DNA of 64,000 nucleotides from Phanerodontia chrysosporium (lineage: Eukaryota; Basidiomycota; Agaricomycetes; Polyporales; Phanerochaetaceae), in NCBI GenBank assembly GCA_001910725.1, contig MJGA01000005.1, positions 310,001 to 374,000 on the forward strand, written 5' to 3'. Of this stretch, positions 35,270 to 46,298 are shown piece by piece. Under the pieces are notes generated by a model that saw only the letters and a list, made by a program, of their open reading frames with translations, made no database searches and was not told where the DNA came from. The first letter of the stretch is position 1; each line of letters opens with the position of its first letter. Position numbers and translations under genes: made by a program.

Positions 35270-36781
35270 TGCTTGATGTCTATGGACTCACCTTGTTTCA
35301 CGACGCATATGCCACATATTAGTGCTTGCTCTGTGTTGCACTAGTAGCGGCTGACACTCTGGACGGCAAGAGCTTTGGGTCACAGTGTGGACGATCTTGC
35401 TCGATACCTTCATACCGGTATGCCTCAGGCATGCACTGCTTCGACGCTGCACCTCCCTGACATTCAGGCTCGGTAGACATGCAATGGCTTGTGCTTCTTC
35501 GACCTCGCAAGCGGCTGCGCTCTATAGCAAGCGACAGATATGTCGAAGCACGCCTGATGTGAGAAGCCTTTTCCCACCGAACTGGAGGGAAGACGTCGAG
35601 ACAGCGCTGCTCGCCTCAGCCTTTGAGTATGTATCGTCGCCTTCATATGCGTCAGAAATGTCTGATAGTCCCACAGACTTACCCCTCGTCTACGCATTCA
35701 ATATCATCCTGCGTAACTATAAACCTCGAAGACTCAAGTCAGCCATGGCGCAAGGATAGTGGGACTTCGGCGCACCGCGGCGTGTTGCCGTGAGTCGACT
35801 CGCTGTATCAAGTCACTACATTCGTACTTGGAAGGCGAAACCGATGGCCTCTCCATGCGAAGAACCTCAGTTCAGAGACACCACCCTACGGGAGCAAGCG
35901 CAAACCCTCGCACCTCGTCATTTCGGGGACAACTGCGCCTTCATGAATATTGGTCTTTCCATCGAAGCTTCGCAGGCAGGGTTAACGACGAGACCAACGT
36001 ACGGCGGAGGCTACGCGACGACCCAGCTTTCGTTGGCCGGTTTTCTCATTGGCTCCTGTGAACTGGATGAGCTTCTGAAGATGCGGAGTCTCGACACAGG
36101 ACTAAGGAGGTGGATGCGGGTACGCTCGACGAACTCATGTGGACATTTGTTTAGTCGATGTCCCTAGTTCTATTACGTTGCATCATACAGTCGACGATGG
36201 CCCCGACGACGACGGCGACGACGACGACTCAATCATCGACGCTTCGCTCGCGGGTCGCCCCGCTCAACAGATCTCGCTCACCGCCCACATTGCCCTCCGC
36301 CGACGTACCGGATAGGCTGCACGTTTGCGGACACAGTAGACGATCTGAAGCTTCTGTTCCAGAGCGTAGGGACGCACCTTCCCTTCTCTTGCAGTCTTGC
36401 TCATCTCTCGCATACGATCAGGCCACATCGATGCTTCCCTTCGAAGACTATTGAGCTTAAATCGCACCAACTACGTCTATGAGCGGTAGCCTTCTCTGAG
36501 GCCTAGGAAGTAGGAGACTTGCCTGGGTAGAAATGTAGGTCGAAAGGGTTGATCGCTTCCATCGAGTTGACCCAATGATCCTGTGTCGTCCAGGTCGAGG
36601 AGCTAGCTCGACAATTGGTCGATCCATGAACTTTCGCTGCGGTAGTACTCTCTCGAGACGGACGAACCAGCAAGGTCTTCGCAGTATACGATTGTTAGGA
36701 TCAAGGTCCTCGCGAGCTTGTCTTCTGCAGTTGGAGCGACACCTCTCGAGAAGTTGGGAGAGTGGCTGAAGGATGTTGACT
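35270..36781. other. left-arm segment with only fragmentary frames
   Basis: Several 60-125-codon frames exist on the plus strand, for example NWREDVETALLASAFEYV near 35,600 and GDNCAFMNIGLSIEASQAG near 35,930. They could be exons of an unknown gene. The mirrored copy does not keep them all open. A GAC-repeat encoding a D-rich run lies near 36,200. No function can be given. Confidence 0.3.
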
Positions 36782-37378
36782 TCATGAAGTATGGGTGGTA
36801 CCCTGACGAGGCGTAGTCGAACTGAGGTGGCGGCCCGTTCGTCGGTGGTCGGCTTTGTCGAACTGCGATCTCAAAATGTTCGTGACGCATCTGAAGACGG
36901 TTCGTTGTGTTCTGACCTGCTCTGCGTAGGCAGTAAGGGTTCTCCAGGGGTGCTCAAAAATCGGTTGACGCATCGTTGGGTGAATCTTCGTGTTCTGACT
37001 GGTTGCCCTCAAGCAGGAGGAGTTTTCGGAGAGAGGTGCGGCAGAGATTTTTTTTGGAGAGAGAAGCAGAGGGGAAGGAAGCGCTCCTTCGACCTCTGAG
37101 GAGGGTAGCCGTGGTAAGTCGTACTGCTCTTCGTCGGACGCCGCGTCTGACAGTGCACTTCGACGGTACAGATCCCAGAGATTTTCGAGAGGCATGCAGC
37201 GATGGGGAGCGTAAGAGGCGAGGGAAGAGTCGCGCGTCCGGCGCCCATTGTGTTTGGGCCTTGTCCCAGCGGCCCCCTTGTCCGACCACTCAGGCCGCTC
37301 CTTCTTCTCGCAGCTCGATAATGCGTCGTTGGGGGCAGTGAAATCACACATTCTCATGCCACGACTCGAACTTCGCAC
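36782..37378 (-). CDS. hypothetical 198-residue protein (left arm)
   Basis: An uninterrupted frame starting MRSSSRGMRMCDFTAPND, with ENLWDLYRRSALSDAASDEE in the middle and a Ser/Leu/Pro-rich part. The mirrored copy (60918-61271) is truncated after 117 codons by an indel. No domain recognised. The reading could be fortuitous, as the arms are too similar to show selection. Confidence 0.3.
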   Translation of the reverse strand: MRSSSRGMRMCDFTAPNDALSSCEKKERPEWSDKGAAGTRPKHNGRRTRDSSLASYAPHRCMPLENLWDLYRRSALSDAASDEEQYDLPRLPSSEVEGALPSPLLLSPKKISAAPLSENSSCLRATSQNTKIHPTMRQPIFEHPWRTLTAYAEQVRTQRTVFRCVTNILRSQFDKADHRRTGRHLSSTTPRQGTTHTS

Positions 37379-37714
37379 AATCGACTCCCAAGTTTCTGGT
37401 TGCCCACTTCGTTCGTGCGTCAGGCCCTATCTCTTCGACATTATCCCTCAACGTCCTGCTGCGAACAGTTCTAAGCCTTTCACGGAGACTCCCTAAACGT
37501 CTCATGCGGGTTGTGGACAGGACAGCATGGAATATTCTCGGGACTGGTTCTTGTTCTCTCTGACGACGCGGGTTCCCGCTCACAACGCATTCGGGGCTAT
37601 GACTCCGCTACGCCTGGGAACCCAGCCTCCATACGTTTCTTCCCGCCTCGCTGTTGTCCTAGGATCCATCTGACGAGAGGAAGTCAGCACGCACTCGGCG
37701 ACAGACAGGCCGGC

Positions 37715-38144
37715 CGAGCTGGACCCTTGTGATGGAGCAGCGCAGAGAGGGAGCACGACGGCGTCCTTCGGCAGACCAGCGGACACACAAGCGCGCGATA
37801 TATCACACCTGTCGCGCCTCAGACACCAGAAGCCTCGGACGACCAGAAGGCGATTTTCTGACGTTCCGTACCATCTCGCCACGCGGGGCGCGTTCGCAGC
37901 ACCGGCGCCAATATGTGAAGATGATCTCTGCGTACTTGCGGGGTCCTATGCACCCGACACATGGGTAATGACGACAAGAGAAGGCATCCCGAGCTCGTAT
38001 ACCTGTCTCATCTCGCTGTTGGCCGACACCGCGGTCGTGAGCGTGCTCGCCACGCTGTCCGTCTTCTGGGGAGCTCGAGAAGGAAGGAGGGAATACAGAA
38101 GAGGAGTCACGGCGGGGATAATCAACGTTCTCAGGCTCTCCTAG
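37715..38144 (+). CDS. hypothetical segment with a hydrophobic stretch
   Basis: A plus-strand frame, open to TAG at 38142-38144, reads SFGRPADTQARDISHLSRLR, then TREGIPSSYTCLISLLADT and AVVSVLATLSVFWG, a likely membrane helix. Third codon positions here are strongly C/G. No start codon is obvious, so this is probably an exon of a larger or decayed gene. In the right arm the same frame is cut by a stop (about 60,439). Confidence 0.35.
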
Positions 38145-38775
38145 GCTCGTGGAGGGCATAGAAGGTATTACATCGCAGCATGCTCCGCGTGCGGTGATAC
38201 AGGGCGGTGTCGCGACCGCCGTGGATTGGACGACACCACACTGCAAGAACAGCCATTCCGCCAGGGCCCCTACGGAAAAACCGCTCTTCCGGAGCGATGA
38301 CCACGGGGATCTGTAGGCAAGGGACTAGCAGACATTGTCACTTATCCGGAAGTCAAGCAATTTACATGACTCGTCTTCGCTGCAGGTCCATTCCAACCCC
38401 GGCGCTCGTCCGGTACGAAGTCTCATCCCGGAGAAGCTCGCCTCGGCTGCAATCAGCAGTCAGCTCATGGCGGGCTGGATGGATTTAGGACTCCCAGTCT
38501 GAGATCGATGAGGAGACGAGGCGTGTGGTTATTCGGGGTCGAGAGCTGCGAAAGGCGCCTAGGGGCGTGATGAGGCAGAACACAAGGACATTACCAATTT
38601 CAGCCCGTGCGACCCCCGTCGTGCGCACGAATGATGGGATGAGCTTGGGAGATCTGGAACACGTTCTCCTTTGTCGAGGGGGCGGTAACGGACCGGGCAA
38701 TGCCGCCAGGTGCGTCGCGCGGAGTCGTCGAACTTGCGGGGAAACCCAGCTGATATGTTAGGTTAGGTTTGAAAG
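38145..38775. other. upstream region of the C2H2-like gene
   Basis: No coding region recognised up to the TATA box at 38776. Confidence 0.4.
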
Positions 38776-38783
38776 TATAAGAG
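38776..38783 (+). promoter_or_regulatory. TATA box of the left-arm C2H2-like gene
   Basis: TATAAGAG about 90 bases before the ATG at 38871. A C/T-rich leader (about 38,800-38,825) follows. The same element is kept in the right arm (around 59,520-59,527). Confidence 0.6.
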
Positions 38784-38870
38784 ACTTTGCCTCTGAACTC
38801 TTCTCCTCCTCTCTCTCTTCACAGCCGACCGTATATTTGTTGCTTCACCCTGCCCATTTGTTCGTCAAAC

Positions 38871-40803
38871 AATGGCAAGGACACGCACGCTTCCGTCTAC
38901 TGGGGACCGTTCTCAAGCGTGAGTACTACTTTCGACGCCACCATTAAATCGATGTCTAACACTCTTTGCGTCAGTGCTTCCTCAAGGCAGCAGATTGCGC
39001 GAAGGCAGCGCGAGCGAAACAGCGCAGAGCACTATGCAGTCGCGGTGCAATGGGGCAAGAGACTCGCAGAACAGTGGTGGAACTCGAAGCGGGGCGACGA
39101 ACGCCCAAGCCATGCAAGTTGTCCAAACCTTTTGGTGGACTTAGCTCTAACCTATTGGACTGTAGGTTGAATGCGCTGCCTGCCAGAAGCGTTGCCAAAA
39201 TATTCCTTCGGCGTGCAAAAAGCACATTGAATCCCACCGGCCGATGCACCTGTGAGCGTTGGGAGTTCTATCAATGTCTCCGCCACATGCTGACGTCTCT
39301 CACAGACGGGCATTGGTTTGTCCACACTGCTCTGAACGCTTTGGCCAGGAATCACACCTGGTTTGCCATGTGCGTTCTTGCACTTCTCGACCCGAGTAAG
39401 TGCTTCCCTCTCACGTCGATCGAATGTTACTCACTAGCGAGCAGGAGCATACAGGTGCCTCTCGCCACATGCTATCTAGTCATTCAAAGGACGAAGACCA
39501 TGTGTTCGCCTGCGGCTTTCAGACGAAGCACGCCCGTAACGTGACTCGACATCGCCAGGATGCGCACGGCCAGCCCACTCTGAAGGAGCGCCGGCTCGCA
39601 CCACAGGGACCTGCAGAGGGCGAAAGCGGATACCGCAAGCTGGCCAGCAAAAAGGAGAAAGAGGATGGCAGAGTGGTCCTCGTGTGGATGGACTGCGACT
39701 GCACTACCTACGACACGTCAGACGTTCCTCCAGACAAGCTCGCGGAGGTGGAGAAGGCATTCGACGAGGAAGTCAGAATGGCTCCTGCACGGATTGCGGC
39801 CGCACGGGCGAAGCGCCTTGCAGCTGCTAAGGCATCCCAGAAGCAGCTACAGCAGCTACAGAAGAAGCGTCCCCCGCGCGCCGAGAAGGCGTCCACAGCT
39901 GGTACAACTGCGGCACGTAAGGCTCGCATGCCCGTGCGCGCAGCCTCGGCTCCCGTCGTGTCTCCCACGACATCCGAGCTGACCTCTCTGCCGCCCTCGC
40001 CTTGGACGCCTGCGGGTTCGCCGCCGCCACTCGAGGCACCGTCTGCGCCCGCGTCCACGTCTAGCACAGAGCGAGCCTCGCCAGCATCAACCGCCCTCAG
40101 GACCCCATCCACTCCAGTACCGCAGCTGCTGCCGCCTCAGCAGGAGTGCGTGCCTGAGCCTTCTGCCCCAGAACTGTATGCCGATAGGTCGTTTGCTGCA
40201 GACACGTCCGAACAGGAACCGCACGCCATCGCCGCTCACGACGACTATGGTGCCGAGCGCCACCAGCGCGAGGCCCACGCCACAGTCGCGCCGTATGGCC
40301 ACGGCGCGCGTACAGGTGAGGCGCTCCCAGGCTTCCAAGACGCCTTCCGGGATGTTCCTCCTCCACCCACACAGTGGTCGGCCGTCCCGCCCGCCGCGAT
40401 TGCCGCGGCCGCCGCGTACGGTCGCCCGTTGGGTATGCCAGTGGATCTCGCCAGGATCAGCGGCGTACACGGTCGCCACCCAAGCCCGTACACATTCGCT
40501 GCCCCGCTGGCCCACATAGACCCTCGTCTCGCTATGCAATACAACATCAACCCGTACATGACGTCTGTACCGCCGCAGGGGTTGCACCCTTTCGTGGAGG
40601 GATCGTCCCGGGATGTCTACGCCAGCCATTTGCAGCGCGCCGACTATCGTTCTCCATCTCCCATGCCGCACGTGAACTGGAGCGCAGACAAGACTTTCTC
40701 CGCGGCGAGTCCGGTCGCGCGATCCGAAGAACCCGCTTATGTTGCTAGTCCTCGTTCTCTGTACGAAACCCCGAGCTTCTCTCTCAGGCGGGCGCAGTGG
40801 TAG
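38871..40803 (+). CDS. C2H2-like zinc-finger protein with Pro/Ala-rich tail (intact left-arm copy)
   Basis: Starts MARTRTLPSTGDRSQA. After an intron at 38918-38974 comes a basic helix (RRQRERNSAEHYAVAV). Finger-like units follow: CAACQKRCQNIPSACKKH..H, CPHCSERFGQESHLVCH, ASRHMLSSH and CGFQTKHARNVTRHRQDAH. The last exon (from about 39,450) is one open frame to 40803. It has a Lys/Gln helix (KASQKQLQQLQKKR), then Pro/Ala/Ser-rich and Tyr/Met-rich low-complexity sequence. The junction into the first finger (intron about 39118-39165) is not in phase with the simplest splice choice, so the N-terminus is uncertain. Nuclear DNA/RNA binding is inferred from the fingers only. Relatives lie at 26.3, 32.9 and 57.5 kb. 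Confidence 0.65.
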
Positions 40804-41561
40804 AGGCGTCGATACTCTTCCGAATGCCCGCCCGATTTGTATCTCGTACTCAACCTGTTATCCTTCTCTCTCCTTGTTCCTCTGTATCTCCTCGTCTGCA
40901 GTGTGCCATGTATGCTACCTGTACAGGACTGTATCGTAATGTGATCCCTTTCAGCCATATATCGGCCCGTTTCTCAGCATCTGATACTCTGCCAGACTGT
41001 CGTAGAAATTTGAACGTGGAGAGTCAGGTGACCGGGAGGAGGAGGAGCGCGACTCCCACTTGCATGATCGCAATGACAGCGCCTGCCTAATAAACCGCAC
41101 ATTACGTCAGCCGCGCGGGACGTTCCGCGAGCGTCTAATAGCCCTGCACGACGCGAGCTCGAGTCTCGCAGGTGCTGCACGCGTTCCCCGACCTCCTGTC
41201 TAGCCATCCTTGCGAACCCTCGACGTTCTCCTCGTCCTCGTCTTCAGACACCCTACAAGATGCTCTCTATTTCAAGCAACGGTGAGTGTGGACTCGGAGA
41301 CACCACGATCCATTGGCTCCGGTTCGAGAACCTGCGACGGAGCGGCAGATCTTGGCACCATTCCGGATGAGCCTGAGCTCTCTGCATGCTCCAACGGAGT
41401 CGGACTCGGTTCTGCCATCTGCCCTCTCCGAGCGGTGTGGTGTCGGGAGATGCGTACAGCGCGGGTGCGCGTCGACGCCCAGGTACGCGCGAGACCAACA
41501 TGTGCTCATGGCTGGAGCGCGATGAGCACGTATCCACACGTGTTTCCACTCATCCCTGCGG
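40804..41561. other. intergenic / Ohr upstream region
   Basis: Overlapping frames of about 80-130 codons on both strands (41,210-41,650) are mirrored at 56,700-57,050. None shows a domain. Confidence 0.35.
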
Positions 41562-41567
41562 TATATA
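41562..41567 (+). promoter_or_regulatory. TATA box of the left-arm Ohr gene
   Basis: TATATA in GCGGTATATAACGCG, about 240 bases before the ATG, with a C/T-rich leader. Mirrored at 56,730-56,735. Confidence 0.5.
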
Positions 41568-41806
41568 ACGCGTCGCTGCGGCCAACAGAGTCTCGCACCA
41601 CCAACGAACGTACGCCCACGCCACGCCCACGACCTACGACCCATCACGCGCACGCTTCACGACCCTACTCACGACTACCCACGCACATAGACTTCTCTCC
41701 TAATTCTCGTTCTCGCCCTGCTGTCGTTTGCTCTACCCTACAGCCGCATAACTCTCTTGCCCTCTTGTTCTCGCTCGTAACTCTCTCCGCTACTCTCGTA
41801 CTCATC

Positions 41807-42522
41807 ATGCACCCCACGCAAGCTGTCGCTCGTCCCCTCACCGCGCGCATCATGAAGGGCGCAGCCGGACGCTACACGCGTTTCCCGAACAAGATGCACG
41901 CCCGCAGCATCATCACCCTCAAGGACCACCTCGTGCGTGTCTCTCGTTGCCGCGCGTCGCGTGCATGGCTGACTCTGACTCGGACCTGTCCGCAGTTCTT
42001 CTCAAAGGCAACCGCCGAGGGCGCAGGCCGGAACGGTCACGTCAAGTCGTTCGGCGACGCCCCTCTCGACTTGAAGCTCGCGATGCCCAAGGTTGCTGGA
42101 GGAAAGGGAGACGGCCAGAACCCTGAGCAGCTGTTCGCCATGGGCTACTCTGGTGAGTGTGCCTTCGTTCTCCGTCCTCGCAGCCTGCGAATCCTGTGCT
42201 GAGACTGCGAGCAGCATGCTTCCTCGGCGCCCTGCAGCTGCAAGGCGCGCGCGCTGGCAAGAAGGAGCTGACCGACAAGGCAAAGGTCCACGCGACTGTC
42301 TTTCTCGGGCACCCCTCAGATCCGAACATGGAGGGCTTTGGCCTGCGTGTCGAGCTCACCGTCGAGGGATGCCCCGATGACGCGCTCATCCAGGCCGCAC
42401 ATGAGGTATGTTGCCGCCCATGCCCGACAGCTTGTCTCGTGCTGACTGTTTGTCGCCGCTAGTTCTGCCCCTATAGCCGGGCCCTGAAGCACGGCATCGA
42501 CGTAAAGGTCACCAAGGCCTAG
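41807..42522 (+). CDS. Ohr/OsmC-family organic hydroperoxide reductase, predicted mitochondrial
   Basis: Reduces organic peroxides with a reactive Cys pair (family knowledge). Exons 41807-41932, 41996-42152, 42215-42405 and 42463-42522 join in frame to 177 residues. The two catalytic Cys are in YSACFLGAL and HEFCPYSRAL. Typical Ohr blocks are GDGQNPEQLFAMGYS, HATVFLGHP and RVELTVEGCPDDALIQAAHE. The first 45 residues are Arg/Ala/Thr-rich without acidic residues (ARPLTARIMKGAAGRYTRF), suggesting a mitochondrial presequence. It is the intact member of a pair; the mirrored copy has a frameshift in this presequence. Confidence 0.9.
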
Positions 42523-43020
42523 ATTCTTTGACCGTCCCTCGACATCGGACCTGTTCTTCCTTCGACCAACTGAAATGCTATGATATCTATTGGAATATCG
42601 TCGATTGCGAACGACATGGAGCTGCTCCTAGCATATAGAACAAATCGCGTCACGCACGCCTGTATACTTAACCGTCAATGTATTATATTCACCCCGACAT
42701 CTCTCGCACTACGACTTCGGCTACAGGCTATACAAAGACGACCGGTCCTCAATTGCGTCGAGCTATGCATGCAACACATCTGCTTCTCTGATCAACCTGA
42801 CTGTCTTCGTATGTAGGCCAGGCCACATTCAGTTCCAATACGCCCAGTCGGTCCTCAGCCCCATGTTACCAAACCGAATGTCATTTCCCGATGGCCCAGG
42901 AGCTGCGAGGACGACAATTCATGGATGGCCTGAGAGTAATTAATTTGGTGAGTGCCAGCGTGCTCTGTTCACCCGCAGTGCGAGCTGAGATGTCCTTTGT
43001 CCTCGAGTGGCTTGTCGAGA
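42523..43020. other. intergenic within left arm
   Basis: AT-richer 3' sequence of the Ohr gene, then the FunK1 upstream region. Mirrored at about 55,280-55,774. Confidence 0.5.
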
Positions 43021-43231
43021 GGCCAGAGGCGCCGGAATTGTGGCGCGCAAGTGGACGTGCTTCCCGATTTGGGCATTCTCAACTTCAACCACCTACCAGC
43101 TCGTTGCCGTCCACACGGCCACTCCTCGTCCCAAAGCGCAAGCCACACACGCTAGGGCCACACTACTCCGGTGTATATATACAAACATGCTTGATTCTGC
43201 GGTTCGCTCATTCTCGGTACGCCCCATCGCC
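43021..43231 (+). repeat. FunK1 upstream unit, copy A
   Basis: Promoter/leader block beginning GGCCAGAGGCGCCGGAATTG and ending at the FunK1 ATG. It occurs three times in the window (also 51919-52129 and 55065-55279), always directly before a FunK1 gene. Confidence 0.8.
43174..43181 (+). promoter_or_regulatory. TATA box of FunK1 kinase A
   Basis: TATATATA 50 bases before the start codon at 43232. Confidence 0.6.
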
Positions 43232-45883
43232 ATGCCCTCTTCCAGCAAGCCTCAGCTTAGCGATACCCCGCCACAGCCTCAGCAAGGGAGAAGCGCTGAT
43301 CCCTCTGGGAACCTCCGCCAGTCTCGCAATGCTGTCGTTGAAGATGCTGGATGGTCCATTCCACTCGTATCTCTCCACACTTTCCTCAGCGATATCCTTC
43401 CAACCAAAGTGCGGCACGCTCCGTGCGAGACCGCAGGGGTCGCACAGAGACTGTTAAACCGTCTCACCAACGATGGGACGTACTCCTCCGAACATGACCG
43501 GTGGCTTGCGTTCCCAGAGGATCCGAAAGACACTACCGACGAAGGGGTCGTGTTTGTCGGCCTCTCCAATATTGCACAAGCCATAGACGCAGCTTTCAAA
43601 GCTGAGTTCAACCTCGGGAAAAGAGTGAAGCCCACGGCTCAATACGAGCAGGAGCCTGATAGCTCTCCAGAGCATATTCATAGGCAGAACCTGACGAGAC
43701 CCGACGGTGTCTTCGTTCTCTCGAACAAGAAAATGGCAAGCGACAGGATCCTCTGGATCGATGTTGTGGCTTGCGGCGAGTTTAAAAGAAGGAACACCAT
43801 CAGCAACCTCAACGACGTACGTGTCTTACGCCTTTATTGAGTACCTTACCTTGACTGACCACGAACAGGACGTTGATAAGACACTCTGGAGTTTGCACCA
43901 CATCATGCGAGAAGACCCTAGGCGCCGTTTCGCGTATGCGTTCACCGTGGAGAACAGGACCATGCGCCTTTTCTACTGCGATCGTTCGCAGTATGCGGTC
44001 AGTCAACCGTTCGATTTCTGCTCCGTAAGTCACGGTCTCCGGCGTCCATTCATGCATTGTGGTGACTAACGCCTAAATCGTCGCAGGAACCACGATACCT
44101 CATTCACTTCTTCGTCGCGCTCATGTATGCGTCAGAGACGGACCTCGGATGGGATCCTACCATGAAACTTGTCGTCATCGATGACAAACCCCAATACGAT
44201 CTCACCGTTCATGACAAGCACGGCAAACAGTCGGTTTATCGAACTTCCGAGCTGCTCTCGAACATTTCCACCTTCAATCTCCGTGGACGCGGCACTCGTG
44301 TATGGAGAGCGAAGCGTCTCATGAAGGGGAAGGTTACCGGTCCCGACGTGGCCATCAGGGATAATTGGATTGACGACGACAGGGAGCGGGAGGCAGACGT
44401 TACCCAGCATATCATCAACGACGTTCCCAGGGACGAGAGTCAGGGCGAAGGCGGGGAAGACCATGATCCAGAGCATTCCAAGAAATGGCTCCGCGAGCAT
44501 TTGCTTCACATCGCGACCTCGGGAGACGTCCAGATCGACGGCAAGACGGATCGCACTCGTCTTATCTTCTCTGTCAACAACTTCCTCATTCCACAAGAAG
44601 ACAAAAGCGACAAGGCAGTGAAGAAGCAAGTCTCAAGGATGGATTCCCTCCAATCGGAAGTGAAAAATCATCATCACGACGTCCACGACATGTATCCTAC
44701 GCCTCAACAGGACACACGCAAGCATAGCGTCAAGGCTCACCATCGCATCGTTTACGAAGAAGTTTGTATCACGCTAAATGATGTCAAGAACCTCGACGAT
44801 GCCCTATGGTATATTCAGGAGGCGTCAAGGAGTGCGTCCTTGCTCCGTCATTTCTCTCACTGGACTCATGCTGACGGCCAAATCCTACAGTCCTCGCGGT
44901 GATACACGCGGCCGGCTGGGTTCATCGTGATATTTCCGGGGGTAACATCCTGATCTATGACGCTGGAGTCAATGATGGCGAAAGCGAGACCATCGTGAAG
45001 ATCGGCGATTTCGAGTACGCAAAGAAATATGATAGGGATTCCAAGACTGAAGCACATCCCATACGGACGGTAAGCTTGGCCTTACTTCTGCTGTGATGCT
45101 AACTAATGGTGCAACTGCGATCAGGGTACCGCCGCCTTCATGCCTGTCGAGGTGGCAGCTCTGCGCTATCAATTTACACCACTTCCCGCAAGACCTGCAT
45201 CTGTGCCTGCTCCTGTTCCCAATTTACCCTCCAGGTCATTCGTGACCACAGGTAAAATACCAACAGGAAACCCTGCTCCTCCGCCCCGACAATCCCGCGT
45301 TCCACGCCAGCAAGCTTCCCGCCAACCTGACGTTTTCTCAAGCCCGTTCAAAATCACGACCACTGGCTGGCGGTACAACCCGTTGCACGACATGGAGTCA
45401 TTGTGGTGGCTTGCCAACTTTGTTGTCTTTGACAAAGACCTGGTGCTCGTACCGCGTGACCCGACGATCCCTATCCCCCTCGAATTTCAAGAATCAGACG
45501 ATGCGCGCCGCACACGCCTTCTTCACCAGTACAGGTTCAGCGTCCCGCTCTTCCACCACCTCAATAAGGACGAGCGCAGTCAGATGCTCAGGGTCCCCAA
45601 CTACCTCACCGATGCCGAAGACAAGCTTCATCCCTTCCTCCGCGGGCCTCTCGTCAACTCTCTCGAGACTCTTCGAGTGGCATTAGTGGAGTCATACTTC
45701 CGCGCGGAACGGAACGTAGAGGCCATTGACCATACGGTTGCTCAGCCACTGTATGAGGTCTTCTATGTTCAGCTGTACGACGCCACCGCCGTCACGAGGA
45801 GTGCCGAGTTCGACGCAGTCATCCGTTCTCTGGGCAAGACTATCAGGCAGGAGAACATTACCGACGTAAATATGACAGTGTAG
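43232..45883 (+). CDS. FunK1 fungal-specific protein kinase A (intact left-arm copy)
   Basis: Belongs to the FunK1 kinases, expanded in mushrooms. Exons 43232-43816, 43869-44024, 44087-44831, 44891-45069 and 45125-45883 join in frame to 807 residues. N-terminal FunK1 blocks include RPDGVFVLSNKKMAS and WIDVVACGEFKRR. The catalytic loop is HAAGWVHRDISGGNILI and the metal-binding site is IGDFEYAKK (DFE in place of DFG). The activation segment is GTAAFMPVEVA, then WRYNPLHDMESLWWLANFVV. An Asp/Arg-rich insert (NWIDDDREREADV) lies between the N-lobe parts. Targets unknown. The mirrored copy is frameshifted, and a third relative sits in the loop at 49165. Confidence 0.9.
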
Positions 45884-46298
45884 CCAAACAGTGGCGGAAA
45901 CGGCGAGAACAATGACGGCGACAACGATGGCGGTGTCTAAGTCACGATTAGGTCGGTAGGATAGGGTTCTGGAACGAAGGGCAAGAAGAGTGCCCTCAAG
46001 TAATTCGGATAGTAACACAGCCGTCGTCTCGTCTATGATAATGTATCGATCCCGTTGTATCCTGTAATATGAATTATTTTTGGTTAAAGCTATGAGACTG
46101 ATGAATTGACGGCGACGAGGCTTCCTAGTCGATCAAGCTGAGTAGTCGTTGAAACAAAAAATGCTAGTGCATAGCAACAGGCAGTGCTTTGTCGTGTACC
46201 AACCCTTGGGCCATGCGCGCCACCGCCACGAGTAACTTTTTACGGTAGCACACAACGATCGCGGCCACGCACAACTTGCACTAGAACCACCACCTGCT

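Larger units (their letters stand above)
34935..45940 (+). repeat. left arm of an ~11 kb inverted segmental duplication
   Basis: The whole arm recurs in reverse complement at about 52,340-63,335 with gene order kept. The outer edge is near GCGTCAAAGCGAGG (about 34,937). The inner edge is just past the FunK1 stop. Divergence is modest: in the third Ohr intron (42406-42462 against 55835-55891) 4 of 57 bases differ. Confidence 0.92.

Noticed and set aside
36195..36235. GAC-repeat as a functional Asp tract
   Set aside because: Simple microsatellite; the mirrored copy differs in length and frame.
41325..41345. Pol III B-box (GGTTCGAGAACC) upstream of Ohr
   Set aside because: Isolated motif without an A-box at proper spacing; the mirrored copy gives no extra support.
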